A stretch of 64,000 nt of DNA from Oxyruncus cristatus (lineage: Eukaryota; Chordata; Aves; Passeriformes; Cotingidae). Below, in pieces: positions 36,155 to 47,500 of the stretch. Within the stretch, counting starts at the first letter, position 1; each line of letters begins with the position of its first letter. The stretch lies in the NCBI GenBank assembly GCA_013399855.1, contig VXAY01000768.1, positions 496,001 through 560,000 of the forward strand, given 5' to 3'. The notes beneath the pieces were generated by a model that did no database searches, was not told the origin of the DNA, and saw nothing but the letters and a program-made list of their open reading frames with translations. The position numbers were made by a program, and so were the translations under genes.

Positions 36155-37267
36155 TTCACAGTCTTTTTCAGCATGATGCTCCAAAGGGCCACGGTAGACC
36201 TCAATGATCAGGACGGTATCTACATCTGATATTGTACTGATGGAAGCCTGTTCAACCTAAGGTGACTGAAGGCCCACACCAAGACCTTAAACCATCTTGT
36301 CCGGGAGCTGCTTTATGCTGATGACGCCGCCCTCGTTGCCCACTCAGAAGTAGCCCTGCAGCGTTTAACATCCTGCTTTGCAGACGCTGCTGAGCTCTTT
36401 GGGCTGGAAGTCAGTCTAAAGAAGACAGAAATTCTCCATCAACCTGCACCTCAGGAAGTCCCCCATCATCCCCACATCACCATTGGCCAAACAGAACTCA
36501 AATCAGTCCAGCAGTTTAATTACCTAGGCAGCCTCATCTCCTCGGATGGTAAGATTGACGGGGAGATAGACAACAGGTTAGCAAAGGCATACAGTGCTTT
36601 TGGAAAGCTCTATAAAAGAGTCTGGCAAAATAAACACCTGAAGAAAAGCACAAAGACCAGTGTTTACAGAGCCATAGTGCTGTCTACTCTCTTATACGGA
36701 CCTGAATCATGGGTCATCTACCGCCACCACCTGCGTCTCCTAGAACGCTTCCATCAACGCTGCCTCCGTACAATCCTTAACATCCACTGGTCAGATTATG
36801 TGACCAATACATCTGTTCTGGAACAAGCAGCAGTCACAAGTATTGAGGCCATGTTACTGAGAACACAGCTGCGTTGGGCAGGGCACGTCTCCAGGATGAA
36901 GGACCACCGCCTCCCTAAGATCCTGCTTTATGGTGAACTTGCCACTGGTTGCTGCGAGAGAGGAGCCCCGAAGAAAAGATACAAGGACTCCCTGAAACAA
37001 CATCTCAGCCTTGGCCATATTGACCACCATAACTGGTCTCCTCTGGCCTCCAATCGGCAGTCCTGGAGACACACCATCTATAACGCTGCTGATGCTTTTG
37101 AGAAAGCACACAGGATCACCCTTGAGGAGAAAAGACAACGCAGAAGGAATCGTGCCTTGCAGGATTTACCATCTAAGGAGTCTTTCTGCTGTGCCTTTTG
37201 CAACCAGACTTGCCTATCTCGTATTGGCCTCTTTAGCCACCAACGTGCTTGCAACAAATGTGGGTAG
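36155..37267 (+). pseudogene. RTE-type reverse transcriptase C-terminal part
   Basis: In one frame, 370 codons to the terminal TAG at 37265-37267, interrupted only by two TGA codons at 36227-36229 and 36263-36265. Motifs in order: FSMML at 36167-36181; TDGSLFNLR at about 36236-36262; the polymerase active-site YADD at 36314-36325; NYLGSLISSDG (about 36519-36551); LLYGPESW (about 36689-36712); LRWAGHVSRM (about 36869-36898); GAPKKRYKDSLKQHL (about 36964-37008); and a C-terminal zinc finger of the form C-x2-C-x12-H-x3-C (about 37193-37251). From 36266 the frame is open for 333 codons. Both internal TGAs could each come from one C-to-T change in CGA. The enzyme domain is 5' truncated, so it cannot be autonomous. 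Confidence 0.93.
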
Positions 37268-37302
37268 AGCTCTTCCCAAATCTTCGTTCGCAAAGCCTGG
37301 CC

Positions 37303-37320
37303 ATGATGATGATGATGATG
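37303..37320 (+). repeat. (ATG)6 tail of the RTE element
   Basis: Six ATG triplets form the 3' end of the LINE directly before the right target-site duplication. Short tandem-repeat tails in place of poly(A) are typical of RTE elements. Confidence 0.9.
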
Positions 37321-37331
37321 AGTGTTAGGTA
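37321..37331 (+). repeat. Right target-site duplication of RTE insertion
   Basis: AGTGTTAGGTA, identical to 36143-36153. Confidence 0.9.
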
Positions 37332-40300
37332 GCAATACAATGTTAAAATAAATAAACACTGACCAGGTTCCTTAGAAAAGAATAGTAAAGTTTCTGGTTT
37401 GATGTATTTTAGCTGCCTCCAACTAGCTGGCAGCCTGGAGTGCTGTTTGGTCAATGCTGATACTGAACCTACTATAAGACTCATGGATAAGAAAAAACTA
37501 GCCATTTTCCTTTCATGTAGATAGATTGATACAGAGAGTGGAATCATGCTGAGATAAGGAAATATGTAGCCAAATGTCTGGTTGTGCTAATTGACTTTTG
37601 TTGGTAATGTGGGGAGGGTTGTTTTGGTCTCTCTCTCTCACATACAACAGAGCCCAGAAAATCAATCCATTTGTTGGAGAGTTTGCCAGGTCTTTCAGTT
37701 TAGGGAAAGAGGTTACACAACATTCACCTGGTAAACATGCTCTTTATAGCAATTAAAATATATTAAAACACAATTAAAAATTAAAATTTAGGCTTTCCTT
37801 CATGAAAAAACATTGACGTGAGCTAACCCAAAGTAGCAATGCTAAAGTATAATCCCTGCTATGCTTACGTATTTCTTTTGTTTATACTGCCACATATTTG
37901 TGAATAGCTTTATGAAACAGAAGAGAGGAGGAGGAAACTGACAGTTACTGTAAGTCGCTCACAAATTATTAGCCTCCAGGAACTATGTGATGCTATTGAA
38001 GCTTTCTGTAGGTTCTACACAAACTAACATTGATTGCTTTTCTACCCAACAGCTTTCTTGCCTGACTAATCTTAGCTCTGAATTGCAGAAAGGCAAAGAG
38101 GTCAAAATCTGTCTTTGCTTACACAAAGTTAATTTCAGTGAAGTCTCCATTAAATGAAAAGAGATGTTTCATATCTAGAGGGGTAGATGAGGGGACAGTT
38201 TGTTCTCTTGCATTTATTGTTGCCTTGTAGAAATCAGTTGAAAGATTAAATTACCTAGAAAGCGTGATTTGTGGAGAATTCTTTGGCACAAATGTGATAA
38301 GTTTTATTTGAAGGAAGAGGAAGCATTTCATTGTGACTGTTCTAAACATTGGTGTTTACTAATTTAATTACTGATCTTATGTTCTTAAGAGTCTTTGCAA
38401 ATACAATTGTTATCAAAGGAATTAAACCTACTAGACCCCTGTTTGCAGTAGCAGTGCATTAGATGACTAGAATGTTTGTAAAATCTGTTTATACTGTATA
38501 TAGAATGCCCATGGAACAGTCTAAAATCAGCAGTTTTCAGAATTTAGATTTATTTTCAGTAAACGTAAATAATTTTGAAACATTTTTAATCATTAACAAA
38601 ATAACTCACAAAAATGTGTTACTTGTAGAAAAATGTAAACCTCTGAAGCTCAAACACCAGTTTTCTATTTATATCCCCTGTTCTGTCCCCAAAGAAATAA
38701 GCTGAATCTCAAAATCACAAAGAAAGAATGCTTGAGAGGCATAGGGACTCTTTCAGTATTGTAATTACATGGGTATATTCAGTATATTATTTCAGCAGTA
38801 GTAGCAATAAACTGAACTAAGATTTTTTCTTCTAACAATGTTTTATATTCTTAAAATACAATTAATAAGATATTGCAAAGTAATTACTTACATTTAAGAA
38901 ATGGTTGAGGGGCACTCACCTGCACTCACCTGTCAGTAACTATTTCTTTGTATACATAATCTTATCATGTAAAGGCACAGTGATAGTTTTCACTTATCAA
39001 ATTAATTGAAAATATGAATAATGTAATCCTGAAATGAGCTATGGTTGTGATTTTTATTTATTGATTTATTATAAAACAAGGTACTCTTTTTGTTAAGGAA
39101 AATCATGGAAAGAGAAGATTGTGAAGTGCATATCACAGATGAACAGTGTACAAATGACATTATTCACAAACTAAAATCAGCCAAGGTTGTACTTATAAAA
39201 TCAATCATCTGTCATCAGTATTATTACAATATTCTTAAAGCACAGACTTTCTCATTGTGATCAGGAAGTAAAGAACTGACTTTATTTTCATCTCTTTCCT
39301 CATCTAATAGAATGGCTACTACGAGGGTATTTCCCTGCCTACATATTCTTAAAGCCATTAACGAATTATACTTTTCATTAAAGAAACAAAACAAACCAAA
39401 AACTGAAAACCAAACATCTCTAATTTCACAAATCTCAAAGTATAGAGAAAGGATACAAGTTACTAATCTGGTTTAATAACTAAAAAATAATTTAAGAATT
39501 AAATAAATGTACATAAGCAGTAAGGCAGTTAAGGCTAGCCCAAAAACCAATATTGAGTAAATTTAGATCTTTATTAACATTTCTTTTCACCTCAGTGGAG
39601 AACACATTTAGTGTCTTCTTTGTTTTTCCATCTTACAATTTTGTGGTTAACTTCCTACATTTTTAAGAGTACCTCACTGTTTTTATACTTCTTTCTGGAA
39701 ATATTTATGCCAGTGCTTTACAAATGCAAGGCCATCATACTTTCTCTTAACATTCAGCATAATATTTGACAATCAAAATAAAGAATGACTGAAAGTACAT
39801 AAAAGAAATAAATTATTATTGAAACTTTTTTGTTCCTATATCAACAGTTACACCTTTGGCATGAAATTAGGCCTTGGATGTGAAATGCTGTTCAGGTACT
39901 TTGCTTAACTAATAACTGTTGGAGTCTAAGTGGAAGAATTATATTGGATCTAATAAGCCAGGAACTAATGACTTGCAGCACTTATATTAAAATACCACAC
40001 GTCTTCATAATTGTGGATTTCCTCATTCTTTCAGAAACAGTTTCTTCTCCAGACCATATTGAATAGTATCACATAACTAACCTGAATAAATGTATGCAAT
40101 GGACTTTTATGAGGGCTTTTTTATTATTATGAGGTCCCTTTTATTGCTTTCCTCCTCTCTCTTCTTTCAACCAGAGTCTATTTGCCAGCTTCAGGTACAG
40201 AATTTTATGCAACACTCAGAGTGCTGGGTTACTATGAATTCTGATTAACCAAAGGGGTCAACTTTCATTACAAACTCCATAAAACTCAGTCCATTAAATT

Positions 40301-40919
40301 GTCCATTTCAAGCATGCAGTAATGGGCATGCTTTTGATTATATTAATTAGTGCACCTTCTGCATTGCCAAACTAAATGCTTATTTTAAGGAATACAGAGG
40401 TTTTTTCTGGTATAGAACTGGTTTAAGGGGAAGAAAGATTTATTACGTTAATTGAAATATAACAGATGAAAAAATTAAATCATTGCAACAGATAAATTAT
40501 TTTGTCAAAGAAGTAAGCATATTATATCAACTACAGTTAAAAAAAAAAATCCTAACTTAATATTTTATAATTTCATCCTTAAATTGGAGACATATGGTTT
40601 TGTGGCCTTTGGATGCAGAAGTCCATTTAACTATTCATAACACAAAGCCCAAAAATAATTTGCTCAAATATTCAATGACTCTTCTAAATACCTAGAAAAT
40701 TATTGGTTTCCTGAACCCTACTATAGTCTAACATAGTTTTCATTTCTATTTCACCAGTTGATAGAATGAAACATACATCACCAGACCCAGCCATTGTTCT
40801 ATCCAGTTTGATATTCTAAGCAATAGAATAATCTTTGTATTTTGGAGAACAAACAAATATAGATTCTTTATATCCCTCAACCATGCAGTCAAAGATAAAA
40901 TCAGATCAAGAGAAGGGTA
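37332..40919. other. AT-rich DNA without recognisable genes
   Basis: Nothing coding or repeat-derived is recognised. Open frames are 80-104 codons at most, and the minus-strand frame 37233-37547 partly overlaps the RTE tail. A short direct repeat, GCACTCACCT, occurs twice near 38911-38931. Confidence 0.55.
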
Positions 40920-40967
40920 GAAATAACAGATTTTCACAGACAGATAGTCCTCTGCACGGGACCACTA

Positions 40968-41189
40968 ATGGATCAGATGAGGGTTGAGTTTGCTCCAGTG
41001 GGAAATTGGACTCTAATTCATTCCCAGCACATGGAGCCCAGACAGCAAGCTATTTCAGTGATGAATCCGAACATTAAAAGTGAACTACATGTCAGAAGCC
41101 TTACACTAGGAGCTGTGAGGGTTAGCAGCGGGCCTGCTAGCTCTCTGGAAGAAGAAATTGACTTGAGAGACTTTCATGTGTACCCTTGA
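40968..41189 (+). other. 73-codon open frame before LTR-like segment
   Basis: The frame is balanced in composition, unlike the AT-rich noise around it (contains VEFAPVGNWTLIHSQHMEPR, a run of charged residues EEEIDLRD near the end, then a stop at 41189). It ends just before the LTR-like sequence, which would fit the 3' end of a retroelement's internal region. I do not recognise the protein. The frame stays open upstream of its ATG for at least 15 codons. Confidence 0.3.
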
Positions 41190-41530
41190 AGATAAGTGAA
41201 CTATGTACACATCTAATTAAGAAACAAAGACAGGCTGTAAGGCCAAGAGTTCTGAAGTGTGAGAAACCATAAACATCCCCGAATATCCCAGGACAACTTC
41301 CAGATGTAGTAGTAATGATGAATAGCCAATTAGAAGGTTGTTGATTAATTATTACTGGTCTGCTATAATGGGAAGGTATATAAAGAAGTGTATTCTATTT
41401 TGGGAGGATATAAAAAGAAATTGTGAATAAAGGGTATAAAAGCAGTTAGCAATAAACGACAAGTGTTACTTGTTGCTTGGAACACAGCTCTGTGTGTGTG
41501 TGTTCTTTGACCCATCACGACTTTAACAGC
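41179..41530 (+). mobile_element. Probable retroviral LTR (solo or remnant)
   Basis: A promoter-like TATAAAA at 41435-41441 is followed 9 bases later by the polyadenylation signal AATAAA at 41451-41456 and then a GT-rich stretch (CTGTGTGTGTGTGTTCTTTG, about 41490). This U3-R-U5 order is typical of compact endogenous retrovirus LTRs in birds. Boundaries are uncertain: several TG starts and CA ends are possible, and no flanking duplication or primer-binding site could be fixed. A second TATATAAAG lies at 41377-41385. The family is not identified. Confidence 0.5.
41435..41456 (+). promoter_or_regulatory. TATA box and poly(A) signal of LTR
   Basis: TATAAAA at 41435-41441 and AATAAA at 41451-41456. 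Their closeness means that the polyadenylation signal lies around the expected transcript start, a layout used in short-R LTRs. Confidence 0.45.
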
Positions 41531-44500
41531 GACAAGGAGCCACATTTCCCAAAAGGAACAAAAGTTAGTGAGTTTTTTTGTGATAACAGCATCAGTCTCA
41601 CCAGTCATTTATGTTAGATGTCTGTCAGTCAGAGGCACAAATTTGGCCTCACCTCCCTTCTAGGAGGGTGGAAGAATCCAACAGCCAAAAGTTGAATTAA
41701 CCAACAGTACTAGTACTCGCAGTAATATCTCTGACACCAGTCTACCTCTATTATTTCTGAGCCTCCCATGTCTCCTAAGCTAAACAACATCAGCTTGGAA
41801 TTTAAGGACCTGCAAATTTTAGCTTTCCACCAAGCCCATCCTTCCTTCCCTGACCTTCTCATGTCTAAGACTTGTACATAACATGACAGAACAAGATAAG
41901 GGAACTTGAAATTTCATCATCTAAGTTTTAATGACTTCTCCCTGTCCTTTAAAGTTCTTGGTATGACTTTCCGTCCTTTCCCTAAGGACACAAAGGTCCA
42001 TACATAGATGCTGAAGAAGTATTCCAGAGAAGACACATGCCCCTCCCATCTTCCCTCCTCACCCTCAACACCTTTTCTAACAGGGAACAACAGCTTCACT
42101 TCTTCCATCAGAAATATCATTCAGTTAATGTCACTGCTTAGGTCAGGTGGATGGCTACCAAAAAAGACTACATAATCCACAGGGACTGAAACGTCTTCAG
42201 AGGCTGGTTCAGAGCAGATGTTATTTTGAGTACTCAGGTCTCTCATATCAGAAAGCTAACCCCCTTTGAATATGTAGCCACCTACATCACCACTCTTTTT
42301 TTTTCCTCGGCCTTTCCTTTCATTTTTCGTTGACATAACCAGCAAGTTGTGACTCTGTATGGGAGTGAGGTGGAGGGTGACACTGCTAATGGCTTTGCAT
42401 TACCATTCTCACAGAATAAAACCAAAACAAATAAAACCCAACAAAAAAATAACAACCCTGGAAACAGAAATTTCTCTCTAGAAAGAATATAAATTTGTAC
42501 ATTAGTCTGCATTACTGCCTACTATAAAAACAAAGTTCATAACGTAAATTTTTCTTTTTTTCTGTTCTACTGATTTCCGATTACACCTGCCCCAGCAAAA
42601 AGTTGCCAAGTGATCAACACAGGACTGATACAGGGACCAGTAGTGCAAGCTTGCTATGCAGTGTCCCAAAGCAGCACTTGTAATGTCTAAAAGATTCAGG
42701 ACTTGAAAACAGAATGAGAAAAAAGGGAAGGTAAATAGCTGCACAGCTGGACTGGCATTACCTGACTACACTACACTGAGCAGCAGTCATAAGTGCCCCA
42801 ATACACATTAAGATGTTTAGTCCCCAGAATGGAAGAGTCTAGATCTTCCTATTCCTAGCTATTCCTATTCAACCTCTTCAGTAATAAAGTCATGCCAGAG
42901 AGTAGTACTTGGGGGTTTAGATTCCAAGATTGGCCTCTGTGTTCAAAGCAGTCATATCTGAGAAACAGCAATTCCAATTCTAAAACTGTTCACTATGTTT
43001 CAAAACATTGTCCTCATCATACACATTGTTGTTATAAAATTGCTCTGATTAGAGTATATGAGAAATAGCTTAGCTGTTTTCTTTTTTTGTCAGTTTGAAA
43101 ATGATTACATAAATCGAATATTTTTGACAGAACTCAATCAAACACATTCATTTTGTGATGTTATAAGAGGAGCTGAGGTTAGAGTTTATCAGTCTGACTT
43201 TCAGTTTTTCTGAAAATATTTTTCTGAAAATATTTTTCTGAAAAATTTCAGGTTTAATACTGGGGGTTTTTCAAACCAGTAACTTTATTCGAGGTAACTA
43301 AACATAGTTTTAAAAAGCTAAACAGGATTTGAAAGTCCTGAAGAATATTTTGTACACAGAGAACAAGTAATTACATCTGTAATTACATCTTGGGCAAAAC
43401 AGTTTGAGAGTTCTGGATTGTTGAAAGGGTAAAAGCTCTTGGAATAAAAAAATAAAACAAAATTCTCAGTATGACAGTTTCAAAAATATGGTTTTGTCTT
43501 AATTTAACACCTTTTCATCAATTTTGGCAAAATTGTCATAAATTATGAGAGAACTTCTCACTTCAACAAGACAGAATTAAAGAAAAGAAGAATCTAATGC
43601 CTCATTTTAAACTTTTGTATTAGGGAGGTTTTCTGACTTGTAACATACTAATACAGCAAAGACCCATATTTAATATATGTATCAAGATATATGGGAAGAA
43701 AACCCCACAAAATTAACATTAGATCAGAATGATACAGACCAAAATGGTGTCTAACTTCATCCAAAGAAATAATTGTACATTATACAAAATCTAAATACAA
43801 GATAATATATTTTCTTGTTCTTCACAAAAAAATATTTTTAAGAAAGGTATTTATTTAAGATTAAACAAAATCAATTGTTAGAATTTCCCAGAGAATGGAC
43901 ATTGTTAGCTGATTTTATGTTAAACATTACCAATTATTATAGAAAGAAGTGTACTTTTTCTTTGAACAAGATAGGCTTTACTTGATTTATTGCCACAAGG
44001 CTTACTACAATATGATGTTATTTTATAAAATTCTGAGAGTGAAAATATCTCTCTCCATAAAGTGATGCAACTCCATCCAGTAAAACCAAACTATTGTTGC
44101 ACATCTGTATTTGCATAAGCAAAAACCAGAATGTCCAGAGTGTTTGTAGGTTGGTGTAATATGGGCTCTTGGAAAGATATATAGCCATATAGAAAGAAAA
44201 ACTAGAAAAAAAATTTGTCCTTGCTAAAGCTGGAGCTTTACTCTTGTTGTTGTTGTAGAACACATTTGCATAGTCATTAGTAGAGGTGATACAAGAAGTA
44301 ATACAATTACATCAAAAACTTTCTTTGATATAATTTTTTAAAGACAATTTTATGCTGTCAAGATGTCATCAAATTTTATGATGTCAAGAATCTGTGGAGG
44401 TCTGTTTGATTTCAAACATGCTAGTATTCAGTACTAACAGCAATATCATAGGCCAGTGGCTTTTACTCAAATTCTGGTGTATATTTTATTTCCAAGGTCT

Positions 44501-47500
44501 GTTTCATACAGCATTTTGAGGAATTCATGTGTTGATAGAACATAAAACACAGGAGGCATGTCGCACACAGCTGACATCTCATTTTTTTATTTTAGAAGAA
44601 AACCTCAATTCTCACCTATAAAAATGTCCCTTATTTATTACTCCTGTGGTATGAAAGAAACAAAAAGCTACCTTTCACAGTAGTGATGATACCAAGCACT
44701 AAAGAAGTTTTATCACATCACAATAGTAAATCAAGTGGGAATAGAAGTTTGGATTAAAAAGAAACATTTTTCCCTTTTCACTCATATGGACAAGAATATA
44801 AAAAAAATATTATTGTTGCATTTGCTTCTGATTTTACATGCTCGTCACTTGATCACTTATACCTTCAATAATCTGTCATTCTTGTGTATTTCTGACAGAA
44901 CTAAACCCAGTATTATCTTTTATCAGACATAGATGTGAAATGATTAACCACACTTACTTGAAATTTTTTTCCAGCTCTAGTTCTAAAAGGACTTTAATAT
45001 CTTCTGAGTTAAATGGATATGTATATATATAAATAATTTAGATGGAACAAAATATTACATGTCTGAATCAGGTCAGAATCCATCTAAGCAATTCAACAAC
45101 AAAATCAAATGCTCAAAAAGCCTTATACTCATATGCAGTGGTCCATGCCTTACTCTGACAGTGAAAATAAATTACCAAACTGCAAAAGGAAAAAACAGAT
45201 GTATTTAAAAGACAAATAGCCATTCTCTCTGAAATTCAAAGTAGTGTGAAATGGAGAAGTCACAGCAGATTAAAAAACAAATGGGAAGCAGAAATTCAGA
45301 TTACCATCAAAGGTAAAGTTCTAAGAGAATTGTTCTCCTGTGCTCTTGACACCCTTTGCCTCACAGCAGATGAAAGAATTGTAAAGGTTGACTTCTGGAA
45401 CACTGAAGCTAGGAACAGACAAAACAAGATTGTCATTGTCCTCCAAGGACAGGGGGTTGAAGAAACTGCCATAGTTAGTAATGCTTAAAGGCAGTGCCAT
45501 TACTTGGAAGACTGGAGTCATGGGTAAATGCTCTAGTTTCCCTCTATTTCACTGTAGACCAGTAAATATTTGTGCATCTGAAGTCAGTTCACTGTAGCTG
45601 TAATTCACTCTTTTCCATCTTTGGTTTCAAAACAGGATGGATGTACTCTTTCATCCTAACCTATGGCTCCACGCTATACTTCCAAAGAGATTCCATGTGG
45701 TGGACTGGAAACTGCACAGAGATCACATAAGCATTTGTTCAAATAATATTTGAGGGATACAGAATGACAAGTTAAAAAAAGGTCTTGTTTTTAAAGAGAA
45801 CAATAGAATCCTCAGCTGAACACCTTTTAGATTTAGTTGAGAGGAGCCAGCTCACTATCTTGTTGAAGAATGACAATACAATGCTGAGCCAAGAAGCCCT
45901 GCAGCAGTACTAGAGAAAAATAAAGCAAGAAACAAACATGGATCAAGCTACCACACATTTTCCTCTAAAGCATTCCAGAAAATCTTCTCAAAGTCTGAAA
46001 GCCTATCATAAATTCTGTGTAACATTTTCATCAGAGATTTCCTAAATTGTTCTCTAAGAGATAGCCAATAGAATGACAGCAGTGAATTGTCATAATAGTC
46101 TTGGAGAATTAATCACATCACTGCAAATTAGCCTCCTTCAGCTATTTATTCAGAACTGACCTTTAACCAACAGACTGACATCCCTAAGCCTAGTGGTGAA
46201 TATTTCATCATTTGGTGAATCCTGTTAAACTACTAACACTCTCTAAGTACATCAAACTCAACTTTGGTTTTAGTATTCCTTTAAATGTTGCTCCTAAAAC
46301 TTTTTTGCTTTATAATAACCACTGCCAAAATTTGTCATAAAAAATAGTACTTATTTATCCAAACAGAATAAGTCACTTTTCTGCCATTTCTTGACACACT
46401 ATACTTTTCTTTTGACATTTTTTCTAGCCTCCTTCTAAGCCCCCTTCACTTGCTTTATTTATGTAAACCTAAGACCATTTGAAATGTCTCCCTCTATGTT
46501 AGCTGCCTGAATATTTTCCAAAAAAAAGACTTAATTTAACAGCAGAGAGGGAGATGTGAATATCAGTTTATATGTTTAAAGTCTCATACAGACATACACA
46601 CACACACGCACGCACACAAAGGAGCAGAGAGGCAGAGCACCAGGCAGGGTAACCCAAATAATCCCTCAGAGAAATGAAATTCAGGATTCCCCACAGCTGT
46701 CCCAGATGAGTCTCAGCTCCCATATCAAGACGGGACAAGCTACCACCATGAGCCAATGCGGCAGCTCTGGAGATCACCTTTCTAACTGGGGGGATTGTGG
46801 GAACAAGTTAAGCTAGCAGCAGTTGCATTCAGTTAATTGGCATCAAAAAGGAGTGTTTTGGCCTTGACTGGTGTTTTTGATAGAGTGCTGTGTTCTCAAA
46901 GCAAACACCACTTTGAATAGTCTGAATGATAGCATGTGTTTTTTTCTTGTGGCTGAACACAGCCACCACATGATGCCAGATGAATGTGTGGGATCAAGGG
47001 ACTGGTTTAGGATGATCCTGGGAATTTCAGTTAACTAAAAGACAAACACCAGATGCTGTTTACAAAGGAACCCTAATAAAGGGGGAACACCAGAAAGTCC
47101 CAGAATCAAACTCAGTGTGTGCAGCCTCAGTTTTTTTCTCCTTCAGCACCCATAGGGGATCACCACCCAGAAATATGGGGCACATTATGGGATGCAGTAG
47201 AATAGCTTTTTGGGTTTGCACAGGACATTTCCAAAGGTGGAAAACAGGAGGGGACAAGGTGGACTGGGGAGGAACAACGATGGAAAAAATAAAGAAACAA
47301 GAGGATAAAAGGAACTGATCCCAGGCAAACAGGTGGCTTATCAGTACACATCTGGCCATACCATGTTGTCAGCAGTCTTCCATGCCCTCTTATTAAGTTC
47401 CGTTTCCAACTCATGTGTGTTTATGGGAGCCTGAGTGTCAGCAACTGGAATGAGTGTGAATGTGAAAATGTAAAAGTTCTGTACCAGGAGCTGAAGTGGG

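Larger units (their letters stand above)
36154..37320 (+). mobile_element. RTE-clade LINE, 5'-truncated (AviRTE-like candidate)
   Basis: A single non-LTR retrotransposon insertion of 1167 bases. It starts inside the reverse-transcriptase domain, runs through a C-terminal region typical of RTE-type ORFs, a stop at 37265-37267, a roughly 35-base 3' UTR and a tail of six ATG repeats (37303-37320), and is bracketed by a perfect 11-bp target-site duplication. It lacks the endonuclease and the N-terminal half of the polymerase. It is richer in G, C and CpG than its flanks and retains a long open frame, so it looks younger than the CR1 copies. Birds usually lack RTE elements except where AviRTE has arrived horizontally; assignment to AviRTE is an inference. 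Confidence 0.9.

Noticed and set aside
36854..37547. Minus-strand frames of 93-104 codons and a plus-strand +1 frame ending in poly-D
   Set aside because: Shadows of the RTE coding frame and of its (ATG)n tail.
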